A stretch of 64,000 nt of DNA from Ganoderma boninense. Lineage: Eukaryota > Basidiomycota > Agaricomycetes > Polyporales > Polyporaceae. The notes under the pieces were generated by a model that worked only from the letters and a program-made list of their open reading frames with translations, had not been told where the DNA came from and did no database searches. Positions 44,133 through 56,767 of the stretch are shown piece after piece. A program made the position numbers and the translations under genes. Each line of letters starts with the position of its first letter. Within the stretch, counting starts at the first letter, position 1. The DNA is taken from the NCBI GenBank assembly GCA_002900995.3, contig PJEW03000013.1, forward strand, positions 320,208 through 384,207, written 5' to 3'.

Positions 44133-45344
44133 GAGAGGCGCAAATGGGCATCAGTCTTGGAGATCTGTGAAGTCGGCACAGGGGACGCCGCGCGGTGGGG
44201 AGTAGAGTGGGGGATAGTATTCATTAAAACTGACCCAGCGTAAACTTTCCGAGTCGTAGCCATGATGTTGGAATTGATTGGAAGGGATCAGGTATTGTCG
44301 CAGCAGGGGGCTCTTGGGCGCACTGATCGAATAAACCTCGAACGAAACTGGGACGACGGATAGACAATCAGGAGGGTGCGACAATAGCGAAGACAAGATG
44401 GAGAGAGTATGGTCGTCCGGCAGTCTGCCTTTAAACTCGCGGACCGCGGTCCCTCGAGATAGACGCCTGAGCCTGCAACCCACCTGTGGCACGACATGCA
44501 GGGTCAGCCAACAACGCCTTCGTCTTGGCCATCTCCCAATTATCTGTATGTTTTCGTCTATCATCATCGTGAGCAGCTCATAGCTTGAATGGATTATCGT
44601 ATGCTTAGTCTGTCTTTGGGGAGACCTGCATCGTCCTCCCTCCCGGCCTGGCAGTACTACCTCGGTCTTGGGAACAACCATCGACTGCGCTCTACGATTT
44701 CCTCAAATCTGGACCGACCAGAGTCTTGCATCGGGGATACCCAATTTAAGACATACCCGCGACCACATAGTGAACGGATATATTTCTGGTTCACCGCATG
44801 AACTCCCATTTGACGAAACTTGTTCAGATTCTCGTAGTGGAAATAATGCAGACGTAGCGATATTGTGCCCTCGTGCACAATCGCGGCGCGAAACATCATC
44901 AGACAGCTCCGCAGTGGCTTTTGTCTACCCATTGCACCGCGGCATTACCCGCTTAACCATCCCCTATACAGAGTTTTAGTCTGCGTGCACGACTGCGCTT
45001 CTAGGCCACGCACACCCATGTATCCTCCCGTGTCACCTACACCTCGACATCCTTATAGTCCGTGACAAGGTACTTGAGTGCGCGGACCTCTCCGTGGTCT
45101 GCTGCGTCCCGCACCTCTATTCGCTCCGTTCTAGACGTGGGACAGATCTTCTTTCGCACAGCAGCGGAAGAGTCCATTGAGCGGCAGTCCCTACTCGTGT
45201 ATGAAGCTGCGCGGGATGAGGTCAGTTCAGAGAGAGGACATCGTCGTCGAGGCCATCATTGATCCAATAACTTGCGGGCAAGAAGCCAGTGAAGGGAGAT
45301 GAGCAGCTGGCCATCGGAGAGGAACCCGGCGAAGATGACTCCGG
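44133..45344. other. unassigned stretch with weak minus-strand frames
   Basis: Minus-strand frames at 44932-44657 (IVHEGTISLRLHYFHYENLN, then RGYVLNWVSPMQDSGRSRFE) and 44681-44151 look partly protein-like and may be exons of a small gene, but neither a domain nor a full model was recognised. The rest holds no visible gene. Confidence 0.3.
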
Positions 45345-45921
45345 CGACACTTGCTTACAGCGGTTTGCAAAACGATAGACGTCCTCCGAAAAAACTCGTT
45401 CAGGTCGGCTAGCTTGCCGACGCTGATGCCACCTCCAGAAGCTCGGCATAACCCGTGCCGAGGAAGGCCGAGGAGCATGGCAGCGAGAGCGCGACGCGTC
45501 GCGCCATCCGCGCGAGTGGACCTTCCACCTTTGCAGGTGGATTGGTGTGGTGCGCGAGTGTCAAAAATGCGATAGTTTGCCATAGCGCAACTATTTCTAC
45601 TCTACGCGCAGTGATAGCAGTGTCGCGCGAGCCGCCAGTCTTGCGTCGCTCCTCCTCGGCGTCGAGCCTCGCGCGCGAGGGAGACCCCGCTCCATGAGGC
45701 GCCATGACCTGAAGAAGACAGCTTCTGGGCGTCTCGGGGTCTTCCCAGCGTCGGCTACGTAGCCGACCTCGACGAGTTTTTTTCGAACGCGACTATCGTT
45801 CTGCAAACAGCTGTACACTCTAGCAGCCGTACTTCTAGCCATGACGAAGATTGATCTCCGAACAGCCTGAATGGACGTCGACGGAGCAACTAGGGCGAGA
45901 AGTCTGCCATTCAGCCCCTGA
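45345..45921 (+). repeat. 577-bp inverted arm 1, carrying a MITE-like element
   Basis: The reverse complement of 47345-47921 (coordinate sum 93,266). Inside lies an element of about 470 bp (45352-45820) whose own ends are inverted repeats: TACAGCGGTTTGCAAAACGA at the left and, on the opposite strand, TACAGCTGTTTGCAGAACGA at the right, continuing as AAAAAACTCGT and GGTCGGCTA. The right end includes a perfect palindrome GTCGGCTACGTAGCCGAC. The ends begin CAG as in hAT elements, but no target-site duplication was found. Confidence 0.8.
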
Positions 45922-47344
45922 CCGCGGCTGCTCTTAGAATTCTGGGGATCTGCGACCAGTGCGATGGTCTGAGGATGTTGTACGGCTTGATTAGGAACTT
46001 TTGATTGAAGAAATTATAGATCTGGTGACCACGGTACAGTTCCGGGGTCTGGTGGCGTGGCGCGCGCAGTCGGTGCAACGGAGAGGACGATGTATTGTAG
46101 ATTGAAGGGGACGAAAACGAGTGCTACTTTGGGGGCCTACTGACAAACGCATCATGTTGTGGAGGGTTCCGAAGAGGCAATGACGGAACAGAAAGGTCGA
46201 TCCCCGCGGGACCCGTGGTGCTTGGAAGTCGAACTTCTGAAAGAAGCGCGTCATTCTTCGGCGCGCGCTTGGCTGGAACTACATGAGCACGGCATGAAGG
46301 GCCAGAGTTGAAGCCAACACACGCATCCCAAACAGTAGACACTATGGGTACGAATAGAGGCGACAGATAAAGAAAATGGAGCATCGAATGCGGAAGATGA
46401 GGTCGAACGGAGCTGCAGAGCGGAGGATGATGCAATACTAGGACAACGTCCGAGGACCCGAATAGTAAGAGTTTCCTGTGCCCGGCGTTGGACCAGATCC
46501 GGGTGCCTGGTGGCGAGGACGCAGGTACATATGGTCACACGACAAGAAGCTCAGGCCCTCGCACTCAGACGCAAAAGATGGTCTGGCAAAGTGTTGCCCC
46601 TCGGTGGATTATTACTCGGTTGTGGGCGAGGCCCGGCGGCACGGCGTCGAGGGAATGCTTTTCGCACAACGAAACTACGATCGATAGTATGGGACTCTCC
46701 GTTTATCTGTTGGTCGGCCTGCGCACGCTATTCAACGCCAGCTTGCTCTCCCAGCCTCGGCATACCCACCTACCCTCCAAACCTCACCTGCGCAATCTTG
46801 CGGCTGCCTCTTCCCCCACCGGCTGAACTCAAGCCACGGAGAAGCCCGCAAAAGCGCCAGGCGCGGCGTAAATCTCGACGTCGTCGATGCGGCGCAGCGG
46901 CATCGGGTCGTTACTCGGCGCGTAACGGTACACGCAGGACGACAATGACCAGCCCTCCGCGTGACCTGACGCTGTGGTCCTGTCAATACCCCACCCGTGA
47001 TTCAACGGTGACGTCCGTGAGACAACCGCGACGTCCGCGATACAACTGCGACCTGCATGATACAACTGACACCGCAGTTTTATCGCCCCAGTTGGATCTC
47101 TTGCTGTTGCATCGCGAGCTCATGATAGGTATTGTGCTTGAAAATCACATGGTGGGGTTATGGTATTTGTACGTCACTACTCTTTCGGGAATTTTGTCTA
47201 TTGGCATTGGCGACGCAAATGGCCGTCGTGTGCTGAAGAGGGACTGTCCGCGCACATTTGAGAGTACGCGACGAGTCCAGTTACCTACCTAAAATGTGAC
47301 GTCGGGCTCTTCTTCCAAACCAGTGTCGTGCTCGAATCTCCCAA
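45922..47344. other. spacer between the inverted arms
   Basis: A 260-codon plus-strand frame (46510-47292) is arginine-rich and has no domain; minus-strand frames at 46538-45991 are equally unsupported. I cannot tell whether this 1.4-kb spacer is a mobile-element interior or ordinary DNA. Confidence 0.3.
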
Positions 47345-47921
47345 TCAGGGGCTGAATGGCAGACTTCTCGCCCTAGTTGCTCCGTCGACGTCCATTCAGG
47401 CTGTTCGGAGATCAATCTTCGTCATGGCTAGAAGTACGGCTGCTAGAGTGTACAGCTGTTTGCAGAACGATAGTCGCGTTCGAAAAAAACTCGTCGAGGT
47501 CGGCTACGTAGCCGACGCTGGGAAGACCCCGAGACGCCCAGAAGCTGTCTTCTTCAGGTCATGGCGCCTCATGGAGCGGGGTCTCCCTCGCGCGCGAGGC
47601 TCGACGCCGAGGAGGAGCGACGCAAGACTGGCGGCTCGCGCGACACTGCTATCACTGCGCGTAGAGTAGAAATAGTTGCGCTATGGCAAACTATCGCATT
47701 TTTGACACTCGCGCACCACACCAATCCACCTGCAAAGGTGGAAGGTCCACTCGCGCGGATGGCGCGACGCGTCGCGCTCTCGCTGCCATGCTCCTCGGCC
47801 TTCCTCGGCACGGGTTATGCCGAGCTTCTGGAGGTGGCATCAGCGTCGGCAAGCTAGCTGACCTGAACGAGTTTTTTCGGAGGACGTCTATCGTTTTGCA
47901 AACCGCTGTCAGCATATGCGT
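47345..47921 (-). repeat. 577-bp inverted arm 2, carrying the MITE-like element
   Basis: Mirror copy of 45345-45921, with almost complete identity. The palindrome GTCGGCTACGTAGCCGAC lies near 47499-47516. Confidence 0.8.
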
Positions 47922-48617
47922 GCCGTATAGAAGGACTAGATCAGATCATGTCCTCTCGTATCCCACATTCTGCGGCGAACCACGGGGAACGTCGCGGGAA
48001 ATGGTTGTCCTATCACGGGGGAATTGTGTCTCCCTGCATGAAGTGCCGTATGTAGAAAGCGCAGTCCTCTGTGCTCCAGACATGCTCGTGTTTGGCTGAC
48101 AGCTTCCATCGTTGTTCATCCATTCTTGTACATATCGTATCCCCCCTTCACACTACCCTGAGGATTCGATTTTCTAGTGCTGACCGTGCGCTCCGCCTTC
48201 GGTCTACTAATCCTCTTCCCGGGTCTCCCGGCTCGCGCAGCCGTAAGCGTCCTCACCGTCTCTTATTGTCCTCGTTTCATCTCCCTGCGACGGTTGATGC
48301 GGTAGGACTGTCTCCGCGCTCCCGCCTGCTCGTCCACCCGGTCCCTCTCAGCCGTCGACCATTTCTCTCTCCCTGCTGTTTCCCCCCGCATAGGCCTTTC
48401 TCCATCGCGCAGTCGTCGAGGTATGGGGCCCAAAGGTGCGTCCCTCGCATACCATGGAGGTTGCGAGCGGCAAGTGAGTGCGTGCAAGCCCCTTGCTTCC
48501 CGTCCTTGCCCGCCGCATCCTCTATTGTATTGCTTTCCAAGTATTTCTCTCTGACCACCCCCATCTATGCCATTCAAGGTATCATCACGCCCGCTGTCCA
48601 GTCGCCTCTAGCGCAAT
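47922..48617. promoter_or_regulatory. 5' region of the dioxygenase-like gene
   Basis: This is the upstream region of the gene at 48618. It is pyrimidine-rich at 48200-48420 with several CTCTC tracts. No TATA element near the start was certain. Long frames (48071-48718) read through the start exon and first intron and are not genes. Confidence 0.35.
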
Positions 48618-50370
48618 ATGTCTCCCGTACGGTATGTGGCCCCGCCTCTGTCATGTTTCTCCTTCTAATACCGCCATTCGAAAGACCCGCAGCGGGGCAA
48701 CGTTTTCGCCTTGGTTGACCAAGCTCGGACCGCCCATTTATGCACCACCTGACTTCGATCTCGTCGCCCGTGTCAACGCTGTGGTCGAGGAGGGCGCAGG
48801 CGACCATTGTCTCCCTGACGAGGATGATGCGGTGCTAGCGGCGTTCAAAGACGACGCAACGATGACTACTGGCGATTGCCGACCTCCCGAGGACGCTGTT
48901 GTTATTCCCCCCCTCCCCGTGTTCGAAGACCCTCCTGCGGACCAACCAACCTCCAAGCACCAGTTGCATGCCAGGGAGCATTCTAGAAAACGCCGCCGTG
49001 TCGCCGCGTCTCTTGAACCCGCTAACGCCAAACGAGCGTTGAAGGCGTCCGCAAAGCGGCATCGCGATGCGGCGGTTCCTCTCCGCCCCTCGGCTGACAT
49101 GTCGTCGGCTTTGGGAAGTACCGCGAACATACAAGACATACTTCTCGCCGACGATGCCGCCGCCACGACCAATGCGGCTAGGACCTCCGACCCCATTTTT
49201 ACCGATTTCTCACTCGAGATGGACAAGGTGGCCGTAGCGAGCACCGCTTTCCAAGGGCGAAGGTACCAGCAGACTGCGGCGGACCGCGAGCCGAAGGCGC
49301 TCAAGGAACTCCGGGAACAAGGTATCAGCATTGTAGAGTGGAACGGGGTGTAAGCGGCGTATTTGACTCTATGTATGGTCCTTGTGTAACCGCTAGGTAG
49401 CGATGCGCGTCCCGTTCTCGACCGGGATGACACCTTGTTCACGTTATTAGGAGGACGGCCGTTGGAGGCACCTGTTGGTTCGGGCGAGGTACCTTGGAGT
49501 GAAGTGCAGCGTAGGATGGGCCATATCTTCGAGTACTTGCGAGAGAATCTGCGATTCAACAAGTCACAAGTTGAGCATCGTCGGGGCAACTTCCCAGCAG
49601 TCGCCGTGGGTATCTCCTTCGGAGGTGGACAGCAGGTATGTTCACCCACCCTGTATTGAACACTCTGGCATTCAAGCTCCTTTTGAAGCGAGTTGGAAAT
49701 CTCGCCCATACTCCGCATAATGCAGCAGTCCTTGACGCTGCGCTGCAATCCACGACTATGCGCCGCGTCGCAAACTTCGCCAACAGTCAGTAGCCACGCT
49801 GCCCAGATTCCGATCCAGACCCATGACTAATGCCCAACAGCGAGCATGCAGCTTTTTGCACCCAAACTGCACGAATTCTATAGCAACACACTGGACGAGT
49901 TGTGTGCCAAGGACCCCAGTCTCAAGCGCAACTTTCCAAACAACGCCTTCGCGTGCGCGACCTGCAATCTCGGCCCGAAATCCGTCGCACATGTACATAC
50001 GGACCATCTTAACTTCGCGCCCGGATGGTGTGCCATCACGGCCTTCGGCGACTACGATCCCACCAAGGGTGGGCACCTTATCCTATGGGATCTCAAGCTC
50101 GCGATAGAGTTCCCGCCCGGGTCGACAATCTTCATTCCCTCCGCCATCCTTCGTCATTCCAATGTTCCTCTTGCGGGGGAAAATGAGACTCGTTACGCTT
50201 TGATCCAGTACTCGGCTGGAGGCCTCTTCCGGTGGGTCGAGTGTGGCCACCAGACTCAGAAGAAGTTCAAGGAGTCTGGCGGGGAGTTCAAGCAGGCGGC
50301 CAAGGAGCGCTGGGTACGACTTATTCGTCTGTTCAGCAAATGGTCGGATCTCTCCAAGGAGCTGAATTAG
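48618..50370 (+). CDS. 2-oxoglutarate/Fe(II) dioxygenase-like protein, 515 residues
   Basis: Five exons (48618-48626, 48685-49349, 49401-49635, 49677-49785, 49841-50370) total 1,548 nt, exactly 516 codons. The N-terminal third is disordered with a basic segment (HSRKRRRVAASLEP, then KRALKASAKRHRD). The C-terminal domain carries the iron-binding facial triad: the H-x-D pair in SVAHVHTDHLNFAPGWCAIT and the distal His in FIPSAILRHSNVPL, with Arg in ENETRYALIQYSAGG as the likely 2-oxoglutarate anchor. LILWDLKLAIEFPPGS lies between. This matches a large agaricomycete family; by overall pattern it may belong to or resemble the TET/JBP-type nucleic-acid dioxygenases expanded in these fungi, but that subfamily call is inference. 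The frame is intact. Confidence 0.8.
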
Positions 50371-53304
50371 TATGACTATGCGACCCACGTCATCCTGTAC
50401 AACGAATTCATGGGAACATATCCTACACTATACATACAATTCATGGTTGGTTGATTTTCATCGTCTCCGAATTCTGGCTGGCCGCTGGATGCATAGTGGA
50501 GTTGCTTTCTGGCGTCTACCACAGGGCGGGACTGGAAAGCGCGGACCCGCGAGTTCGTTGTCTTCTGCACGGTTCATCGTCCTTCCAACTGTCTCGTCCC
50601 CCTTCTGGCAATTATTCTAATCCTCTCACATATATTCGCCGTCTCGCATCTACGCAAATTCTATTCTCCTCTCTTGATGGCGGACGATCCCTCAGGAGTT
50701 GCTCGTCAACATCAGCTGGTTGCTGCGGAAGGCTCGGAACCAGAGGTATCGGTCCAATAAAAAGAGGGAGGAACAGTATGTGTTTCTATATTATATCTTA
50801 ACTATGCTCTAACGCGCCTTGGTTCTAAGCGTGGCGGAGCTCCGGCATCAAATCGAATCGAAGAGGATACACGTCCTCTGCTAGCTCGTCTGGTCGGATG
50901 TGAGGCGCCCTGCACACCACTCATCCTATCGCAAGTTGTTACGCTCCCCTTGCCATCCCGCTGACTCCGGACAATGTACGAGCCAACCAACTCGGAGTCC
51001 TAAACCAACGTGCGGAACTCTGGGGGTACCGCGACAACCCCCGCAACTTCTTCACACCCTCGCAGCTTCTCCCGCTGCTCAGCAATCCTGAGCCCCTTCT
51101 TGTCTTCAATTTCGTGCGTCATGCCATTTGAAGTCTGGCTGCCTTCCCTGCGGGTTCCGTAGTTCGAGCCCCTGGCCTAACTGAACCCTGTCTCTCTCTA
51201 TATCGATGGCTGTTGTGATGCGCATGTCCTGTTCCTTCACGCTACTCTGCGCCATCTCCCGCTTGTCGCCGATTCCCGCTCTCTCCCTATACCGCCGCTC
51301 GTTGTCCTCCCTTCCAGATCTATTCACGATCCACTCCATCAATACTCCCTTCGTTATCCGTCTCGCTGCCTCTTGAAGCTGCAGGGCGTAGCGAAGCTGC
51401 GAGGGGCCGGGGGAAGAGGGCTGAGGAACGTCTGGAGCCGAGACTAATGTTGATTCATGCCTCGCCACACACGGGTGAGTTTTTTTTGGTATTTTGGATG
51501 TGCTATGTCTCTCGACGTGGTCCATGGGGTGCGGATGGCCCATGCCAACATGTGCGTTGGGGGACTCGTCCGGTCGCTTTCTTTACATAGCTCGTCCCGT
51601 TGCATTCTTTCACAGACGTATTGCAGATGCTGACTCCATTAACACGTCTGCACACCCAGTGCCCAGCAAGCGGCTTCTCGCACTCTTCGGCTTGATTTCG
51701 TCTCCCCGAACCTGCACCATAGTGGTGCGAGCGTTACACCCCCCTTGCCACCCATCTACTGGTCGCTCACGAACCTATGCAGCACCTCTCACACAGTGAG
51801 ACAGCAACTGGAGTCATAAGCCGGGATGGTTCGCTATTATTACCAGCCACTCGAGACGTCGGTTTTCTTTCGTCGGTGTGCCGGCGCCATTGCACCGGTG
51901 CTGGCGGTCTCATTGCGCCCGGTTTATTACCATACTGTGTGCATGTCTATGACTCACAACCTCATGCCTGACAGACAATAACCTCCGATGTGCAAGCGGC
52001 CACACCCGGGCGATTTGTATGTCGCCATCTGGCCCTCGCAAGTATCTAAGAGAGAGTACGCCCAACTCTTTGACTACTCGCTCCCAGACCGCGAGTGCAG
52101 TGCAACGATACGCGTCGTCTCCCTCCCCCTTTTACCCGTTTCGCCTTCTGCAGGACTCGGGGCATGTCACCGGCATCAGGGCCCTTTCTGCGAGCAACTT
52201 GTCGACGATAAATGACACTCTGTCGAGCTCAGCTGCGCCGCAGCCTGTTCCCCCTACTCCCACCATCCCGAACCTGATCTGTGCAATGGGACATCGTTTC
52301 ATCAACGCTGTGCCATTCTCGGCCGCATTCTATACTTCGGGTCCAGCCATCGAACTCGCAACGAAACTCAATCACATTCGCGCTGTAGCTGTTACCCGTC
52401 ACTAGAGCATTATTCCCCACCTCTAGTGGATTCAAGATGATCATTCTCAAATCGTTGTCCACAGGGAGGTGGTCATAGCGACTATGAGGCCCTCGCGGTG
52501 TATGCCGCTCGACATTTAGCTGTACCTGTTTTGAGAATTCTGCAATTGAAATCGCTGCTCGACTCTTGGGTAATACGCTGTCGTGTTCTGGGATGCGCTT
52601 CTGTAAGACCGATGGTCCGGACCTAGTCGGCACTTCAAGCTTTCGCTTCTCCCAATTATCTCACAATCGAGCCATGAAATCCTCGACGACGAAATATTCA
52701 GTTGTGTTTTCTGTGCTTCGGTCGTTGTAGCCAATGCTTCCGAATCTGGAACATACCACGCCATCGCGGCAAACATCAGGTGCGCCGATTGGACGCTTAC
52801 CTCGAACTTTCTCCCCTTCTCCCTACGTCCAGCTCCGTTGATAATCTCGCTGCTCAAAGATGACGCACCGTGTACATACTCAGTCTCGTTCAAGCGCGGC
52901 CAACTGCAAAAATATTCGGACGAGAATCATGATCATAGGCCGTATGCTGGCTACGTGCATAAATCACGAAATCACCACAGTTGTGAATGTACCTTTTGCA
53001 AGGGACCATAGTGGCATAACTGATCCCATGGGGCCGCGGCCTTTGAGCCGCCGGAGAAGTTCGCCTCCCGTAGTGCCAGTTGTATTACGATACCCTCACG
53101 GTAGTCCCCCGTTTGAGTGACCGGCCTTTGTCTCGCGACATACTCACTTTCCACGCTCTCTCGCCCTCTCTCCGCCTCCCTTCCTACCCGTAGACGTTCC
53201 CCCAGTACTCATCGCACCCTGATCTTACTTGGGCCTTTTGGTCAAACACTGTCATCGCCCTTACCCACCACCTTGCGCAACCTGTCAAATCTCTGCTCTC
53301 CAAG
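50371..53304. other. long unassigned stretch
   Basis: Possible coding traces are a plus-strand frame near 50945-51127 (LTPDNVRANQLGVLNQRAEL, then WGYRDNPRNFFTPSQLLPLL), a minus-strand frame at 51543-51106 and minus-strand frames at 52893-52229 (AISIAEFSKQVQLNVERHTP). None has a known domain and I could not splice them. The last 300 bp is pyrimidine-rich and probably the promoter of the transcription factor gene. Confidence 0.25.
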
Positions 53305-56057
53305 ATGTCTGCTCCCAACGATTCTAACCCTCACCGAGCCCATCTTGCCCCTGCTTCCGACGCCCTCTCCAATTCGGCATTGTCAAATCCCTCCAATGGA
53401 ATATCAGCACCGCCGGAAAAGGGGTTTGTTGTTTCCTTTACCGAAGGCAGAAAGCGGAAACGTCTTAGCAAGGTGCGTACTTCTTTCGTTTTGGCAAACT
53501 TTCGCCCCCTCACGGACCCCCCAGGCATGCGACGCGTGCCATAAGAGCAAACGAAGGTGCGACGGAACGGGTGAGTACGCGTGTTCTCGCTCTCCACAGT
53601 GTGCCTGACTTTTCCTCCTTTCCTCAGCTTTATGCAGCAACTGGTAGGCTCCTGCCCTTCCATAAGCACCATATTCTCATTTCTGGTCAGTTACCACGCG
53701 CGTAAGACCTGTACATATACGGACGCCGCCGGGAGGCCCGTCCCTGCACCTCGAAACGCGCATCCAGAGCGACCCGCCGGTGTTGCAGCGGTACCTGAGT
53801 CTCTTCAGTTCATTTTACGCCTTTTGGTGCTCACACTGTGTCTTTCCCAGGAAAAACCAGCTACTGAGACTCCTCCCTGGACCGGTCAAGCGACCCACTC
53901 ACCACTTGTGAACATACACGGCGTCGAACAAGAGCCCACTACAAAACGTCCCCGGAAGGGACAAGCCGTCCCCGACCCCAGCCCCCCCCTTGATTCCACG
54001 AGCGATGCCTCATCGGAGACTTTTACATACACTTCCGACCCCGCGATTACTCATGAGCTAGTCAACAGTGCGTGTTCCTCATACCGTTATCGCTCTCCGA
54101 CCACTGAGGTCGCCTTCTCTATGATAGTATTCTTCGCATACTGCAATCCCCAGCGAATGATCATCCACAAGCCTTCTTTCTCTGCGGATCTCACGTTGAG
54201 AAAGATTCCGCCGTATCTCGTCTTGGCAATCTGCGCCGTTGCCGCCCCTTTGTCAAAAGCAGTGGCGAGCAACGCATCCCACCGACGCCTCGCCGGCGTT
54301 CCCTTCTTTCACAAGGCGCTGACCTTGATGTTTGACGACGTCTCGGGGAAGCTGCTTTGTGAGCCGACGGTGAGCGCCGCGCAGGCACTCTGTTTGTTGG
54401 AGATGCACGAGATCGCCGCAAGCCACTCGTGGACGCGGAACTTCAGGTATTTCGGTGGGTGTTTTCGGTCGAACGGAATTTCACGTCCCCGGCAGCCGTG
54501 GCGTCATATAAATAACCGCGTGCTCATCCCGATTCACCTCCCTCTTCTCTAGAACTGGTTCACCAGGTCCTCGAGGGTAGCCTTGAGGTGCAACGGCCAG
54601 ACAACTCAGATCCCCCCCAACCTACGGACTCAAACGCATTCATGAAATTTATCGATCGAGAGTGCACTCGACGCTGCTTCTGGCTCATTTTGCTTATGGA
54701 ATGGATCCGCTACATTTACACCCATCGGGATGTCAGACCGCGCATGGCCGAGCTAGCGGACGCAGTGCGGTTACCCATCGACGAGACGACTTTCGAGCTC
54801 CCCTCTGTAGTGAATTCGGCAAGTAAGTACATATCGTTTTCAACCATGAGTTGCGTGGCTACTGACGCGGTCGGTTGGCTTACATAGCTCGTGAATATCT
54901 GAGGTGTCCTGCTCCGCGGAACAGATATGCATCGCAACTTGGTCATGTGCTTCGGATCTTGGAGATCTACCACAACGTCGAGAAAGTCCTTAGTATGTAA
55001 TAGCGCGCACTTTTAAATACGATTCGCGGTACTGAATTGTTCTGCCTTAGCCAATAAAGAAGGTTCCGTACGTGCCATTGCGATTGCTCCTCTTCGCGTG
55101 CAGCTCGAGGTTGGTTCTTTACGTTTGTGTATAGATTACTGACTTCCAATTGACTCGATAACCAGAGCTGGTATGCTTCGTTGCCAGATTACTTACAGTT
55201 CCACGAGGAGAATCTTGAGGCCCAAGTCACGATGTTCGAAACTTCGTCAAATTCTGGCGCCTGGTCTTTTTGTTTTACCCATGCCATGCACGCATGTTGC
55301 TACCTTGCTGTTCTCGAGGTATGTCGTTGAGACGTGACCCATCTCATCTCCGCCATGGCCCCTAACTGGTATCAACCCCATTCGTAGTGCGAAGGGAGGC
55401 TTTCGGAGCCGATCCCCTGGGTTCACAACCAGCTAAATCTGATTTTCAACGCAGCCGGTACGCGAGCCAAGACTTCCATACTTTGTATGCGCCCATTTCT
55501 CCTGCGCCCGACTGCCGCCGGCTGGTTGCTGACAGACATTCCTTTTCTCAAACGCATACGGACACTGCCTATGGCTTCCGCCACCAGCTCCCTGCGCTCT
55601 TTGGGTGAGATGCATTCACCTATCCAGAGATGAGAAATGGAGCTGACAGCCCGCACGGGGTCTGGACCTCTAACGTCCCCTCCCGGTTTCTTCCTGACAG
55701 TCATACAGTAAATACAGCCCTGACGACCCGAAAATACATGTGTGGGACCGCGAGTTCGAGGAGCTGTGGGGCTTTAAGGTCGTAATCGTCGCGCAACAGT
55801 GGAGGCAGAGCCAGGCGCAGGCTCGGCAAGACAAGGCCCGTACGGAGGAGCAACACTGGCAACAGCAGCAAGCGCCGTGTCGTGAAGCCTTGGGCTCCGA
55901 GTGCAATTCGAACTCGCTAACGTGTTACCACTCCTCATCTGCGACAGTCAAGCTCCAAGCTCTGCCTCAGAGGGACTGGCAGGATGACGACCCCCGGGAG
56001 CTCCTCCGCACGAGCGTCTCGACGCCCTCGACGAACGGGGCGAGTTCATCGCCCTGA
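53305..56057 (+). CDS. Zn(II)2Cys6 fungal transcription factor
   Basis: Exon 1 (53305-53472) encodes a disordered leader ending in a basic cluster (EGRKRKRLSK). Exons 2-4 join across introns of 51, 57 and 47 nt to give the zinc cluster ACDACHKSKRRCDGT plus ALCSNCYHARKTCTYTD: six cysteines spaced C-x2-C-x6-C then C-x2-C-x6-C. A later region (FSMIVFFAYCNPQRMIIHKP to LEMHEIAASHSW) and then FIDRECTRRCFWLILLMEWI fits the fungal-specific transcription factor middle homology domain. The C-terminus has KIHVWDREFEELWGFK then a Gln/Arg-rich coiled stretch. The junction near 55607-55705 could not be resolved in frame, so the last exon may contain a frameshift or end elsewhere. It likely binds CGG-type DNA and regulates unknown targets. 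Confidence 0.85.
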
Positions 56058-56588
56058 TGAGTTGCCATCACTCGAAAAGGCCGGCCGAGGCTCGCTGAAT
56101 GCGAAGGGACCATTCCAAAGCCTTGCGACCACCCCTTCGCTCAACTCGGAGAACCTGTCCCTGCGGGACAACTAGCCTCGTATCACCAACGGGATAGTGC
56201 TGCCCGCGACCGATTCCAATAACAGTGCGGGGTCCATCGTCGGGTCCCTGCCAGTTAGTATGGACTGGCTCGTCGACGCGTAGAGTGATGCGCGGCCACA
56301 ATCCCATCCTCAACGTTTGGACTATGTGCTTGGGTGGTATTTTGGAAGAGCGCTGCTGGCTCTAAGCTTACTGTTTCGCTCGGTCTTCTTGGCTCCAGCT
56401 TTGCCATCATAACATGCTCTCACGACGACAGCCTTAGTATGCTATTTTGTTTATGTCGTAACCATATCTTGGCTGCTTGGCCTATTGTTGCATGACTCCT
56501 CACCTAGGTTGTACCCACTTTCGTTTAAATAGATCGACTGTCATCTATAATCAGGCATATGGTCGGCTACGGAGACTAACTTTCGTTA
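56058..56588. other. no gene seen
   Basis: 3' flank of the transcription factor gene. An alternative frame to 56175 could extend its C-terminus. Confidence 0.35.
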
Positions 56589-56767
56589 GGGCCCCTCGGC
56601 GACTTTTTACACACACGGGCGGACGTCGAATTGGGTGATCCGAGGGATCCTACCCCTTCGCTGATTCAATATTAAGTACAACCTCAGCTGTCTTCTCCTT
56701 TGATGCGGCCCCTTCGGTGTCTGAACTTGCAGGTTCGCCCGTGTGTGTAAAAAGCCACCGAGGGGTC
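56589..56767. mobile_element. small TA-flanked MITE, 179 bp
   Basis: Inverted termini: left GGGCCCCTCGGCGACTTTTT then ACACACACGGGCG; right (reverse complement) GACCCCTCGGTGGCTTTTTA then CACACACGGGCG. Each outer end is bordered by TA (56587-56588 and 56768-56769), as left by Tc1/mariner-type insertion. The arms are about 36 bp and the core is about 110 bp with no coding capacity. Confidence 0.65.

Noticed and set aside
46510..47292. 260-codon frame between the inverted arms as a transposase
   Set aside because: No catalytic motif or known domain; Arg-rich composition and overlapping frames suggest chance.
48071..48718. 215-codon frame upstream of the dioxygenase gene
   Set aside because: It overlaps the pyrimidine-rich 5' region and reads through the first intron in a different phase from the supported exon.
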